From: Ignavibacteriota bacterium
GTDB taxonomy: Bacteria; Bacteroidota; Ignavibacteria; Ignavibacteriales; Ignavibacteriaceae
Assembly (NCBI GenBank): GCA_013285405.1
Contig: CP053446.1
Span: 558,001 to 622,000 of the forward strand
Reading direction: 5' to 3'
Length of the DNA: 64,000 nucleotides
Each line of letters opens with the position of its first letter. Within the stretch, counting starts at the first letter, position 1. The notes beneath the pieces are model-generated. The model was not told the origin of the DNA. It did no database searches and saw nothing but the letters and a program-made list of their open reading frames with translations. The position numbers were made by a program, and so were the translations under genes. Positions 8,898-18,216 of this stretch are shown piece after piece.

Positions 8898-9249
8898 CTT
8901 CCGATTCCCCGGATTCTAAATTTTTTCTTACAACATCCTGAATAAATTCTAATGCTTCATGAACATTAGTTTTCTTGACGAATAATTTCACCACTGACAA
9001 ATCGCCTGGTGCAGGAAAACTTGAATCTTTCTGTGATAGGATAGAAGTGGGAATACCTGCACTTTCAAGATTTTCTTTTAACATATCAACTTCAATAAAA
9101 TTGAATGAAGTATAAACAAGCACCCAATCATCTTCTGAAAGCTCAGGATATTTTTTTAATTCAGATGCATCAACAAGTGGTGTGTTGCAATCAGGACAAA
9201 TTGTTATTCCTGGCACATATTCATATTTACAATTAGGACAAACAGCCAT
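8890..9249 (-). CDS. Zinc-ribbon DUF2007-type protein
   Basis: A 119-residue protein with an N-terminal zinc ribbon (Cys4, Cys7, Cys18, Cys21) followed by a DUF2007-like alpha/beta domain (WVLVYTSFNFIEVDMLKENL, then GIPTSI). DUF2007 relates to signal-transducing PII-like folds, but no biochemical function is known. It lies between the CPBP protease and cdsA with overlapping ends, so it is probably coexpressed with them and may serve envelope lipid homeostasis; that is inference from position only. Confidence 0.8.
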   Translation of the reverse strand: MAVCPNCKYEYVPGITICPDCNTPLVDASELKKYPELSEDDWVLVYTSFNFIEVDMLKENLESAGIPTSILSQKDSSFPAPGDLSVVKLFVKKTNVHEALEFIQDVVRKNLESGESEGD

Positions 9250-10223
9250 TAAATCATCTCCTTTAATTTTTTTTGTTTATAATAATTTCTGATAAAAACA
9301 ATAATGAAAATGAAAGCTATCAGAAGCAGCATAAAATACAAAATGTTAGTATCGAGCGAAGTTTCGTCTGAAACATTACTTTTAAATAATTCATCATCGC
9401 CAATAATGAAATACAACATTACCGCAAAAAAGTTATTAAGAAAATGGAGTATAATTGGTATGATAAGCGACTGGCTCGAGTACGCGGCAAAACCAAGATA
9501 GAATCCGATTAATGCTAATGGTATTAACCCATAAGGATTGAAATGATATAATGCAAAGAATATTGCAGTGAGCAATGCTGCTATATGTGGTTTAAATTTG
9601 AAACTGAAACTCTTTTGAATATAACCGCGAAACATAACTTCTTCGCAAATTGCAGGGATGATTGAAATGGTTATAATTACAAGGAGAACTTCAATAAAAT
9701 TATCCGCACGAAGAAGATTACCAAAAGTTTTTTCGATTAATTCATTTAGTGAATCAAACATGAATTTAATCGAGTTAATAAATTCTGAAGATTGTGCCCA
9801 CTGTTCAATCAGGTAGTTTTGTATGTAAAGATAACTTTGTAATAATGGTGTCAGAATCAAAATTCCCAAAACAAAAAGCAACAGTTCCTTCCAATGAGGT
9901 AACCTAATGGAAATAATTTTGGAAATATCACCGTAAATCCACTTACTGAAAAATATTGCAGGAAGAAAAATGAAAAGTAATTGACCAATGATTGTGATAA
10001 ATCTGATTCCATTGACAGGCGCTGCTTCCAGGTCAAATCCGAAAAGCAACACTGTTAATAGTCCACCCACAAACTGATAAAGAATAAAACCACCAATCAG
10101 ACCAAGAAATGCAGCAGCAACTGGTGAAATTAGAGGATATGGAGAGTAAGTTTCCGCTAACGGAATTTGTTCTCTTGTTTTTTCAGGTTCAATTTGATTT
10201 TGTTGATTGTTGAATTCTGCCAA
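9249..10223 (-). CDS. CPBP family intramembrane metalloprotease
   Basis: A 324-residue membrane protein with about eight hydrophobic segments and the CPBP (CAAX protease and bacteriocin-processing, Abi) motifs: EEVMFRGYIQ, a His in ALYHFNPYG, and HFLNNFFAV, which supply the Glu-Glu/Arg and His metal ligands. Substrate is unknown. First gene of the operon with the DUF2007 protein and cdsA. The N-terminus carries a soluble polar tail of about 28 residues before the first membrane segment. Confidence 0.85.
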   Translation of the reverse strand: MAEFNNQQNQIEPEKTREQIPLAETYSPYPLISPVAAAFLGLIGGFILYQFVGGLLTVLLFGFDLEAAPVNGIRFITIIGQLLFIFLPAIFFSKWIYGDISKIISIRLPHWKELLLFVLGILILTPLLQSYLYIQNYLIEQWAQSSEFINSIKFMFDSLNELIEKTFGNLLRADNFIEVLLVIITISIIPAICEEVMFRGYIQKSFSFKFKPHIAALLTAIFFALYHFNPYGLIPLALIGFYLGFAAYSSQSLIIPIILHFLNNFFAVMLYFIIGDDELFKSNVSDETSLDTNILYFMLLLIAFIFIIVFIRNYYKQKKLKEMI

Positions 10224-10259
10224 TTTAAACTTTTAATTATCTATAATATTTGTTTTGAA

Positions 10260-10267
10260 CAAAGATA
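10260..10267 (-). promoter_or_regulatory. Possible -7 box TATCTTTG upstream of the CPBP operon
   Basis: TATCTTTG on the minus strand fits the Bacteroidota TAnnTTTG -7 element and lies 37 bases ahead of the CPBP start. No clear TTG element stands 19-21 bases further upstream, so this is a weak call. Confidence 0.3.
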
Positions 10268-10310
10268 ACAAATTAAAGTTTTATTAGTTTAATATTTGGA
10301 AGTCCAATAT

Positions 10311-10335
10311 AAAAAAGCCCCGATTTTTTCGGGGC
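10311..10335 (-). terminator. Rho-independent terminator after the M6-like T9SS gene
   Basis: On the minus strand GCCCCGA, a five-base A loop region and TCGGGGC form a GC-rich stem (10317-10335) followed directly by six T residues. It lies 19 bases past the stop of the gene ending at 10354. Confidence 0.9.
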
Positions 10336-10353
10336 TTTATGAATTAGGAATAA

Positions 10354-12432
10354 TTATTTGAGAAGTATCATCTTCTTCGTATCAACATAATCTTTTGTTT
10401 TAAGTTGATAGAAATAGATTCCGCTCGAAACGTTTGAGGCATCCCATCTTACTTCATAGGTACCGGGTCGCTGTTGCGCATTAACTAGGGTTGCGACTTC
10501 TCTTCCAAGAATATCGTAGACAATTACTTTTACATCCTGGGCTTTTACAATATCATATTTTATTGTTGTTAGAGGATTGAAGGGATTCGGATAGTTTTGG
10601 TACAATTCAAATCTTTCTGGAAGATTAGAGTTAAATGAACTACTTATTTTCCCAAACAGTTTAATTTTTCCATTTGAATTTTCATCAAAGGTAAGTTTCT
10701 TATTTAATGAAGAAACCTTACCAAGTCCACTATCGCTTATAAATGAATATTCAATTCCGTTTGCTGGATTTATTTCCCAACTTAATGTAATAGGATAATC
10801 ATTCGTTAACACATCTATTTCCAAATCAACTTCGCCGCTATCTACCGACACTGCTTTTATAAATTCCCCATAGTTGAATCTTGCATCAAAATCTATTACT
10901 GGTAATGGAGGGGGTAAACTTCTATCGACATCGGCAATGGTAGTGTCTATATCTACATTTGCAACATATAAATCCTGAGTTTTTCCATTTGCATCAGTTA
11001 TTATAAATTTATCCATACTTGCTATGTTAAATTGTTCACTTTCCGGGCATTCATAATTTCTTAAAAGAATTACATTCCCGTCGCTTTCTGCATTTAGCCA
11101 GTACCCCCTTCCAGGTTTTAATGAGTCACTGTTTGTTAGATAATTATATCCTCCATCATAAAAGTACATTGAAACAATTAAACCGGGAGGTTTAGTACAA
11201 ATATTTAGTTTTGGAACTTTATCCGATATTGACCCGATTAAATTCCAACCACTTTTAACAGGAATATTTAATGAATCTAAAATTAGTCCCGTGTGAACAA
11301 GTGTTTGTGCTGCTCCGAAATTAACCCAATAACCAGGTCCATTTGCAAGTGTGGTTCTAACAACATATCCTTGACCCGGGATATAACCATAGACTGATGA
11401 AATAGCGGTTGGAAAAACAGACGAAGCTGAATAATCGGATAAAATAGCACCAACACTTACCGTTTTCCATCCAGAAGAGATTTTATTTCTTATTATGGCG
11501 TGGTTAAGTTTAATTTCATCGATAAGTGTATTTCCATTTCCCAATTTATGTATTCCATTTATTGCAAAGTGAGCTGGTCTTATATAATTCTCATAATATT
11601 CGTCAAAGATGTCACCTAAAGAAGCCGCCGGGAGTGTAGTATCATTAAGACTTTGATAATTATTATAACCTACTGATGGAAAGAAATCATTCAACTGTGA
11701 TTCATCTGAATAATCTGCTTGTTTGAGTCTTATCTTGTCGATTACGATTTCATTTTGAAACCAAAATTCAACATCATTCTGCCAAATAAGCAATGTCCCA
11801 GGTTGATTTTGATAGGTCTCTGGTGGTTCAGGTACATATAAATCAAAGCCCTCTCGTTTTCTTACTTCGAATAAATAATGCATATTTCCTGGTGCATCAA
11901 TGGGATTAATTCTGTAAATCTTGGAACTATCATAATCATATTCTACTATAAAGTTGCTTGTATCATTTGTAATTGTTGTGGGTTCAATCCATTCCTTTTC
12001 TATTCTGAAGTAAGGTGCAAGAGTGGCTGAACATTCTCCCTTGCGAAGTGGTCCATTTGCCCAACCTGTACTCATCAAATCAAAATTCCAGGTGTGTGTT
12101 GGATTTATTGGAACATCAAAACCTAAATCATAAAAGCCTATGTCCACCCCAAATGAATTTAGATGAAGACCAATATGAGTAAAGGTTTCATCCGGGTTAT
12201 ATATTTCTGATCCCATCTGCTCACTTAAAATATACCATCTGTGATTTGGTAGCGCTCCAATCATATTATAAGTCCCCCTAATGGGATATTGTGCAAATAC
12301 AACTGCATAGTTATCATAATAATTTGGATCTGTAGAGTCTTCACTTATATAACCCTCGTTTATGGCCTTTTGAATAGCTTCGAGAGCTAAAAGTGTACCA
12401 CCAGGATAAGTATCAGTATAGTACTGCTTCAC
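10354..12432 (-). CDS. M6 metalloprotease-like T9SS cargo, C-terminal part (frameshifted)
   Basis: The larger 3' part of a broken gene whose 5' part is at 12444-13139. Reading this frame upstream of the apparent GTG start gives KWLIADHVKQYYTD, which continues the M6 peptidase domain directly, so one missing base near 12455-12460 separates the parts. M6 landmarks are visible (FDLMSTGWANGP, APYFRIEKEWIEP), but the zinc motif reads HIGLH instead of HExxH: the catalytic Glu is Ile. Then come two GW(K/N)..V/I beta modules with PG.GYW phrases (about residues 320-470), an LPPPLP...FDARF module (about 505), and the sorting domain from YPNPFNP to the final MILLK. Likely a secreted or surface protein with no protease activity, and possibly a pseudogene. 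Confidence 0.75.
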   Translation of the reverse strand: MKQYYTDTYPGGTLLALEAIQKAINEGYISEDSTDPNYYDNYAVVFAQYPIRGTYNMIGALPNHRWYILSEQMGSEIYNPDETFTHIGLHLNSFGVDIGFYDLGFDVPINPTHTWNFDLMSTGWANGPLRKGECSATLAPYFRIEKEWIEPTTITNDTSNFIVEYDYDSSKIYRINPIDAPGNMHYLFEVRKREGFDLYVPEPPETYQNQPGTLLIWQNDVEFWFQNEIVIDKIRLKQADYSDESQLNDFFPSVGYNNYQSLNDTTLPAASLGDIFDEYYENYIRPAHFAINGIHKLGNGNTLIDEIKLNHAIIRNKISSGWKTVSVGAILSDYSASSVFPTAISSVYGYIPGQGYVVRTTLANGPGYWVNFGAAQTLVHTGLILDSLNIPVKSGWNLIGSISDKVPKLNICTKPPGLIVSMYFYDGGYNYLTNSDSLKPGRGYWLNAESDGNVILLRNYECPESEQFNIASMDKFIITDANGKTQDLYVANVDIDTTIADVDRSLPPPLPVIDFDARFNYGEFIKAVSVDSGEVDLEIDVLTNDYPITLSWEINPANGIEYSFISDSGLGKVSSLNKKLTFDENSNGKIKLFGKISSSFNSNLPERFELYQNYPNPFNPLTTIKYDIVKAQDVKVIVYDILGREVATLVNAQQRPGTYEVRWDASNVSSGIYFYQLKTKDYVDTKKMILLK

Positions 12433-12443
12433 ATGATCAGCAA

Positions 12444-13139
12444 TTAACCACTTGGTACTCCTGTGCTCTCATCTGTTGGATTTGCTACATGTCCTTCAAT
12501 TATTAATTTACCAAGGGACATTTGATTCCAGTAATCACTGAAACTGCCAAAGAGTAGTTCATTTTCAGGATGAGGTGTTGGAGCAGTAATATCATACCAA
12601 AAATTATTTGAGAACATCATACTGTCAAAATCTGATGTAAGATAACCATCAGGTCTATATTCTTCATCTTCAAAATGTTTTACATCTTGAAATTCAATTA
12701 ATATTAAACCAACTTTCAAAGTTACTGGTTGCCCTTGTGCTTCAGCTTGTTTTTGTGAAAACCACTCCTTGTTTAATTCAACCTGTTCAATGAATTCTTC
12801 TATCATCTGGTTTATCTCATCAATTCTTGCCTGTGTTCTTTCGAGCTTATAAGATTCAGATGGTGGTTCATCAATTTCCACTTTGTATTCTGTCGCCGTG
12901 AATTCACCGTTTTCATCAAGTTGGGCGTAATAATACCATTCATCACCTGATTGCACAAAACGGTAACCATCTTCAGTTTCTGCCCAATAGAAAAATTCAT
13001 CTCCCCATATTCTGCCCGTGAAAGTAGTTTCATCAGGCTGCTGTAATTCTATCATCCCTGTGTCGAACGGAGCTGGTATTATTTCTATGCCCATCGATAG
13101 AAATAAAATACCTAACAATATTTTTAACAAATTTTTCAT
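12444..13139 (-). CDS. M6 metalloprotease-like protein, N-terminal part (frameshifted)
   Basis: The 5' part of the split M6-like gene. Starting at 13139 (preferred over 13154 because AAGGGA lies six bases ahead of this ATG) it has a signal peptide (KNLLKILLGILFLSMG), a propeptide-like region with WGDEFFYWAETEDGY and a Lys/Glu-rich helix, and the first strand of the M6 catalytic domain (LKVGLILIEFQDVKHF). It ends GVPSG at a stop just where the domain should continue; the next frame picks up seamlessly. WGDEFFYW.ETEDGY is the usual N-terminal phrase of secreted M6 proteins. Placed 11 bases after the T9SS gene at 13151, in one transcript. Confidence 0.75.
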   Translation of the reverse strand: MKNLLKILLGILFLSMGIEIIPAPFDTGMIELQQPDETTFTGRIWGDEFFYWAETEDGYRFVQSGDEWYYYAQLDENGEFTATEYKVEIDEPPSESYKLERTQARIDEINQMIEEFIEQVELNKEWFSQKQAEAQGQPVTLKVGLILIEFQDVKHFEDEEYRPDGYLTSDFDSMMFSNNFWYDITAPTPHPENELLFGSFSDYWNQMSLGKLIIEGHVANPTDESTGVPSG

Positions 13140-13150
13140 GGTAATCCCTT

Positions 13151-14758
13151 TCATTTAATAATTAATAATTTCTTAATTAATACTTGAGTGTCAGTCTGCA
13201 ATTTGTACAAATAAACGCCTGATGGTAAATTGTCTGATGACAAACTTACTATGTGCATTCCCGCATCAAAGAAATCATTTATAATTGTTGTAATTAGTTC
13301 TCCTAAAGCATTATAAAGTTCTAAAGTAACCTTTCCCTCTCTGGGTATTGAATAACTTATAACCGTACTTGAATTAAATGGGTTTGGATAGTTTTGGTAT
13401 AGTATGATTTCTGATGGAAATATTTCTTGATATTCTTGATGCACTGAAGTAATAATCTCTCCAAGATTCCCGTACTGGCTGACTTGCTGAGCTACTACGG
13501 TAAACTCATTAATGATTCCAGTAATAATGAATCCACCATTTCGATCAATAGTATATCCTTGGTAAGAAATTGCAGGATCAGCCACGACGATTCCATCTTT
13601 ATCCCATAATTTATTTCCAAGGGTGTCATAGATTTGAGTTAATGTTGAATCAGGTAAGTTTGGATCATTATTCCAAATAAAAATAGTTTTACCTGACTCT
13701 GACGGGATAATCCCTGCTATACTCAACGGCAGGCCATCATTGATTGATATGCCTCCATCTGAAAAAAGTTTACTGCCATCTAACCTCAAGGCTTGAAATT
13801 TTGCTATGACATCAATCCCATTTTCCATACCGCTCCAACTAAAATAATATAGTCCACTGTTACTCATCATTTTATTCCTTGTGTTTATATAAAGACTATC
13901 AGCAACTTCTACATAGGGTTCTTGCCAGAGGTTGTTACCAAGAGAATCTTGTCTTTGAGCTACAAGCTTTCTATTATTTATATTCCCAACTCTACCACTT
14001 AAAACTACTCCTCCTTCAGGATCTGGGATTATATTTTCAGTAAGTGTTACACTGTCCTGTCGGATTATTTTTCCGTTTTCTTTAATTCTGTATAAACTGG
14101 TTCTAATACGCACATAATAGTTTCCATCACTTGCTCTTACTATACTTGTAGATTGAGTGTAATCATTATTTTCAAGCAATATTCCTGTATCGCCCCAGGT
14201 TCTCTCACCCAAATTATTTATTCTGTTGGCTCTGTAATCGTAAGTATAATTTTGCAATTCATCTGACCAGACAACAACACAACCTCCATTACCATCACTA
14301 ACTATTGCCTGATCACCGTGATTTATTTCAGTTGTTGTAACTCTTACACCTGTCTGACCCCATAATAAATTACCTGCACTATCTACCCGCTGTACTCGTA
14401 CTCTATATATAAAATCAGAACCTGTTATTAAATCATCTAAATAAGAAACAATAACTCCGCCCACTCCATCTTCAATAATTTCTGCATACCATTGTTCTGG
14501 AAGTTCGCCGGGTATTTGTTTCAATGTTCCCCAGGGTGTGTATCCATATTTGTCTAATCTTTCTAATCCTAATTTTCTTGGATAGCCGGTCGTGCCGTAT
14601 TCATAGGTTATATAGCACCCTCCGGCACTGTCGCTGCAAAGGTCAGGGTTTAAGCCGTAACCTACAATTAAATTATTATTAGGATCTGTTGACCATTGGG
14701 AAAATAAATGAAGGGGGAAAAGCATCAAAACAAAAAAGGAGCGAATAAAAGTTTTCAT
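13151..14758 (-). CDS. T9SS type A sorting domain protein with beta-propeller-like repeats
   Basis: A 535-residue secreted protein. The signal peptide is residues 1-21 (ending LFSQ). The body holds at least five copies of a repeat with the phrase D..GN.LW...G..V (for example VDSAGNLLWGQTGVRV, NNLGERTWGDTGILL, YDTLGNKLWDKDGIVV), as in delta-60/beta-propeller proteins. The last 80 residues are the sorting domain: YQNYPNPFNSS, then SGVYLYKLQ and the basic KKLLIIK end, which directs export by the type IX system and anchoring to the surface. Function is unknown. It overlaps the long form of the M6-like gene and shares its transcript. Confidence 0.85.
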   Translation of the reverse strand: MKTFIRSFFVLMLFPLHLFSQWSTDPNNNLIVGYGLNPDLCSDSAGGCYITYEYGTTGYPRKLGLERLDKYGYTPWGTLKQIPGELPEQWYAEIIEDGVGGVIVSYLDDLITGSDFIYRVRVQRVDSAGNLLWGQTGVRVTTTEINHGDQAIVSDGNGGCVVVWSDELQNYTYDYRANRINNLGERTWGDTGILLENNDYTQSTSIVRASDGNYYVRIRTSLYRIKENGKIIRQDSVTLTENIIPDPEGGVVLSGRVGNINNRKLVAQRQDSLGNNLWQEPYVEVADSLYINTRNKMMSNSGLYYFSWSGMENGIDVIAKFQALRLDGSKLFSDGGISINDGLPLSIAGIIPSESGKTIFIWNNDPNLPDSTLTQIYDTLGNKLWDKDGIVVADPAISYQGYTIDRNGGFIITGIINEFTVVAQQVSQYGNLGEIITSVHQEYQEIFPSEIILYQNYPNPFNSSTVISYSIPREGKVTLELYNALGELITTIINDFFDAGMHIVSLSSDNLPSGVYLYKLQTDTQVLIKKLLIIK

Positions 14759-15048
14759 CTTATCCTGCAGTTAATTTCACATTAAGAAGATTATTTTGAA
14801 TAAGACTATAATAACGGGAGTCCTGTTAATAAGCAACGTGGAAAAGAAAAAGATATTTAGCATTATAAATTCTCCAATAAAATCTAATTATAATTAGCAA
14901 TTTTGCCCGAAAGATCAAAACATAAGAAGCAATATTTGTTAACTATTAAAAAACAATTCAAAACTCATTAATAATTTCAATACATACTTACCTCTGTAAA
15001 TAAAAAAGGGAGACAAAGCTCCCTTTATTAAAAATTAAATAGGATCGT
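14759..15048. other. Intergenic region, mostly featureless
   Basis: About 290 AT-rich bases upstream of the T9SS pair. Apart from the terminator at 15001-15026 I see no gene, RNA or repeat; it should hold the promoter of the T9SS pair, but no convincing TAnnTTTG box was found. Confidence 0.5.
15001..15026 (-). terminator. Rho-independent terminator after the DUF3108 gene
   Basis: Arms AAAGGGAG (15005-15012) and CTCCCTTT (15019-15026) with a six-base loop, followed on the minus strand by TTTATTT. It lies 23 bases past the stop at 15049 and ends the long envelope transcript. Confidence 0.85.
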
Positions 15049-15846
15049 TTAACGCTTTGAAGTTAATTTCCCGGCAAGCCCTTCATACTTCGTCAATTTT
15101 GCTTCAACATATCCAACAACAATTTTAGTTCTTACTTTCACCGGCATTTTTAATTCATCATCGGTAAGCCAGATAATAATATTTCCTTCGTGCTTGAATA
15201 AGCCACCTTCTTTAACTAATGGTTCAACGATAATACAATCAAATTTCCCAGCAGGTACATCAATTGTTTCCTTACCATGATATTTTACGTCAAGATCATA
15301 TACTTTATCTTTATAAAAATTCTGCAAATGAATTAAATCATTCGCTTTCATGCCGGAATAATCAATTGTTCTGGCATAATAGAAAGCTGACATCATATCA
15401 TTCACATATTTCGGAATTTCATATTCGCCCTCACTTGTTTTAGCTATTCCTTTCCGTTGATCAAAGAATGCAGAAAAATCTCTTGTATATCCGCCTTCCC
15501 TTATATGCTGCTCAAATCTCCATGGAAACAATCCATCAACATCAATATACGTTTCATATCGATCTCTTACTTTGTAAAACATATCAAAGCTTGGAACTGA
15601 GTTTACTTCAAATACAACGTGGTAAGTTTCTCTTCCGGATATTTTTTTAATTCTCGGAATTTCCATTACTGCAATTCCGGCTGTTACAAAACCATAATTC
15701 AAATCAAAAGTGAGTTTCTCTCCCTCTTTAAACGCCTTGTTTTCAACAGTTCTGAATTCCTCTTTAGTTGAGGAAGATTGAGGAAGTGTAACACCAACAC
15801 AAAAACTTAGGAACAAAATAAAATACATCCATTTGCTGAAATACAT
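15049..15846 (-). CDS. DUF3108 domain-containing protein
   Basis: A 265-residue exported protein: signal peptide at residues 1-23, then the DUF3108 domain, recognisable from EKLTFDLNYGFVTAGIAVMEI at about 42-62, the RDRYETYID stretch, and VPAGKFDCIIVEP followed by IWLTDDELKMPVKV. DUF3108 proteins adopt a lipocalin-like or Lol-like beta structure and are found in envelope gene clusters; their function is unknown. It follows the GT9 gene by 16 bases at the end of an envelope-related operon, so a role in outer membrane biogenesis is plausible but inferred. Confidence 0.85.
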   Translation of the reverse strand: MYFSKWMYFILFLSFCVGVTLPQSSSTKEEFRTVENKAFKEGEKLTFDLNYGFVTAGIAVMEIPRIKKISGRETYHVVFEVNSVPSFDMFYKVRDRYETYIDVDGLFPWRFEQHIREGGYTRDFSAFFDQRKGIAKTSEGEYEIPKYVNDMMSAFYYARTIDYSGMKANDLIHLQNFYKDKVYDLDVKYHGKETIDVPAGKFDCIIVEPLVKEGGLFKHEGNIIIWLTDDELKMPVKVRTKIVVGYVEAKLTKYEGLAGKLTSKR

Positions 15847-15862
15847 TTATGATCTCCGTTAA

Positions 15863-16894
15863 TTACTTAATTTTCAATACGCGTCTAGTTTCGTCAAATA
15901 CTTTGCCAATATCAATGCTATTCATGCAATCGAGTTTTGCACACTGTTTACGGGTACAATTGACGCAATCAATTGTTGGGACAAATATTGTCCTGTTTAC
16001 TGTATAAGGACCCCACCTGTTTTGTGAACAGGCTGCAATCTTTGGAAAAAATCCTAATACAAAAACATCGTACGCAGCAGCTATGTGCATCGGTCCTGTT
16101 GAATTTGAAATAAACAGATTTGATTTTTTTATCAGTGCTTTTAATAGATTCAGATCAAGTTGTCCGGCAAAATTTTTTACTGAATCACTAACCTCAAATT
16201 CTTTACAAAGCTCTATTTCATTTTTACTGCCTGTGATTATAATTGTCACTTCATCGAGTGAACTGATCAGCTTAGTTAGCTGAATTAATTTCTCTTTTGG
16301 AAGATCAACCGAACTGCCTCCGCTTCCGGGATGAATAATTACAATTTTATTACCTGGCTTATAACCTTTTTCAAGTAATAAAGAATCTATCTCGTGAAGA
16401 CTGTTTTCACTTGCCGTTAAATTGAATTTTATTTCATCTGCTGTGTTAGCTGTTTCAATTCCGATTTGCCCGAGTAAATTTATATTGTATTCAAGTTCAT
16501 GCTTGTCACCATATTTACGATGTTCATAAACTTTTTTATTGAATAAAAATGAGTACCACCTGTATCCGGTTCCAATTCGATTTTTTATTCCGGCAAGAAA
16601 CATTATCAAAGCAATCTTCAGAGTGGGATTTATAACTATACAAGTATCAAATTTTTCAGATTTTATTTTTTGAAGATTGTTTGTAAAGAGAATTTCATCA
16701 TTTGATTCTTCAGCAATAATTACTTTATCAATAAACTGATTGCCTTCAAGCAGAGCAACAGTATATTCACGAATTAGATAGGATACTTCACTCTGTGGAT
16801 ATTTTTTCTTCACCAGTTCAGCCATCGGCAATGATAAAACAACATCGCCAATCCTGTCAGTTCTCACCAATAATATTTTTTGTGGTGGTTTCAT
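15863..16894 (-). CDS. Glycosyltransferase family 9 (heptosyltransferase-like)
   Basis: A 343-residue GT-B enzyme of the family that adds heptose to the lipopolysaccharide core from ADP-heptose. It opens KILLVRTDRIGDVVLSLPM, has a phosphate-binding VIIHPGSGGSSVDLP near the middle, and the nucleotide-sugar signature STGPMHIAAA near residue 265. Four Cys toward the C-terminus (CVNCTRKQCAKLDC) are often seen in this family and may bind metal. The start overlaps the glycosylase gene by 4 bases. Donor and acceptor are not determined by sequence. Confidence 0.88.
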   Translation of the reverse strand: MKPPQKILLVRTDRIGDVVLSLPMAELVKKKYPQSEVSYLIREYTVALLEGNQFIDKVIIAEESNDEILFTNNLQKIKSEKFDTCIVINPTLKIALIMFLAGIKNRIGTGYRWYSFLFNKKVYEHRKYGDKHELEYNINLLGQIGIETANTADEIKFNLTASENSLHEIDSLLLEKGYKPGNKIVIIHPGSGGSSVDLPKEKLIQLTKLISSLDEVTIIITGSKNEIELCKEFEVSDSVKNFAGQLDLNLLKALIKKSNLFISNSTGPMHIAAAYDVFVLGFFPKIAACSQNRWGPYTVNRTIFVPTIDCVNCTRKQCAKLDCMNSIDIGKVFDETRRVLKIK

Positions 16895-17508
16895 TTTCGT
16901 GAAAGGAAGGGATTATTTATAATGAAAAATCTCCATGGCAGATTAACCGATCTTGTAATACCAATTCGTTTTGAAATGCCAACTTTATCAGCCGCAATCT
17001 TTTTATTTCCCAGCAGAAATATTTTCCCGCCGGTAAGTTCAGTTCCCAGATGACTTTTATTAATTCCGAATGCTGCACATACTTTACCCGGACCGTTTGT
17101 CAGATTAAAAATTTCTTTTTCATTTTTCAAATTTCTTCCAAACCGGTTTTTAATCATTTTTTCGACACCAGCTAAAGGCTCAATCGCACGAATCAGAACT
17201 GCGGTACCGTGACCTTTCTTGCCGGTTACGATATTACAACAAAAATGAGAGCCATAAGTAAAATAAACATATAAACAGCCACCTGCTTCAAACATTATTT
17301 CATTTCTTTTTGTTTTTCCATGGTATGTGTGAGCAGCCTGATCAAAATCGCCATGATACGCTTCAACTTCCACAATTTTTCCCGCAAGTATTCCGTTCTT
17401 ATCTTTTTTTACAAAAATCTTCCCTAATAAATCTTTCGCCACAATTAGTACATCTCTGCGATAAAAATTCTTACTTAATTTTTTTGCTGATAATAAATCT
17501 GTCATCAA
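16891..17508 (-). CDS. DNA-3-methyladenine glycosylase (AAG/MPG family)
   Basis: A 205-residue base-excision repair enzyme that removes alkylated purines such as 3-methyladenine. Family phrases are complete: LLGKIFV near the N-terminus, GKIVEVEAYHGDFDQAAH with the catalytic Glu, GKTKRNEIMFEAGG, VYFTYGSHFCCNIV and AVLIRAIEPL. Length is normal for bacterial members. Its position between a TPR gene and a GT9 gene is not functionally informative. A second ATG one codon later is equally possible as the start. Confidence 0.92.
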   Translation of the reverse strand: MMTDLLSAKKLSKNFYRRDVLIVAKDLLGKIFVKKDKNGILAGKIVEVEAYHGDFDQAAHTYHGKTKRNEIMFEAGGCLYVYFTYGSHFCCNIVTGKKGHGTAVLIRAIEPLAGVEKMIKNRFGRNLKNEKEIFNLTNGPGKVCAAFGINKSHLGTELTGGKIFLLGNKKIAADKVGISKRIGITRSVNLPWRFFIINNPFLSRK

Positions 17509-17540
17509 ATTTCTGATTTAGAAAAACGGAGAGGTATTTT

Positions 17541-18203
17541 TCACATCTGCTGTGATTTTATTTCACTGATTTTTGCTTCGTAATAACTTTTTCTTTCAGG
17601 AAAACGTTTAATTAGCATTTCATAAACTTTAATTGCTTCAAGTTTCTGTCCCTGCGAAAGGTATATGTTTGCAAAAGTTTCAGTTGCCAGTTTACTTTTA
17701 TCAGGTGAGTAATCACTGACTATGGGAGCTGAAAAGGAAGTATCTTCTTTACGATCTGTATTTCTATTCATCAATTCATCAGCAATTTCAGAAAGTCTGT
17801 CATCAACTGAATCTGAATCTTTGTTTTCAATCTCTTCGACATAATCATCATTCTGATTAATAAAAATGCTTCCGCGCGAAGTATCAAAAGGTGAAACAGG
17901 TTTACCGGTAAGTCTGTACTCCGATCTGTAATATTCATAAGTCTGTTGATTATCTAATTGCTCAGCCGATTTTTTAAAATAGAAATCTGCTTTCTGAAAG
18001 TCACCGAATCTTATAAAAACTTTTGCGAGCATAATAAATGCAAGTGGATGTTCAGGAAATGTTTTCAATCCGTTTTCAAGAATTGAGAAAGCAGTTTGTG
18101 GTTCACCATTTTGAAGATAATAATCGGCAGTTCTCAGAAAGAGAGGAGAGTTGTTATCCCGTTCATAAATTAATTTAGCTCTTGCCGGTAATTTATCATC
18201 CAC
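17541..18203 (-). CDS. TPR-repeat protein of unknown function
   Basis: A 220-residue, mostly helical acidic protein. Tetratricopeptide-like pairs are visible at about residues 10-80 (LFLRTADYYLQNGEPQTAF, LAFIMLAKVFIRFGDFQKAD) and at the C-terminus (FANIYLSQGQKLEAIKVYEM), separated by a charged linker. It has no signal peptide or membrane segment, so it is probably a cytoplasmic adaptor. It sits 13 bases after the GT2 gene and may assist that enzyme; this is inference from context. Confidence 0.75.
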   Translation of the reverse strand: MDDKLPARAKLIYERDNNSPLFLRTADYYLQNGEPQTAFSILENGLKTFPEHPLAFIMLAKVFIRFGDFQKADFYFKKSAEQLDNQQTYEYYRSEYRLTGKPVSPFDTSRGSIFINQNDDYVEEIENKDSDSVDDRLSEIADELMNRNTDRKEDTSFSAPIVSDYSPDKSKLATETFANIYLSQGQKLEAIKVYEMLIKRFPERKSYYEAKISEIKSQQM

Positions 18204-18216
18204 AGTTCACACACAA

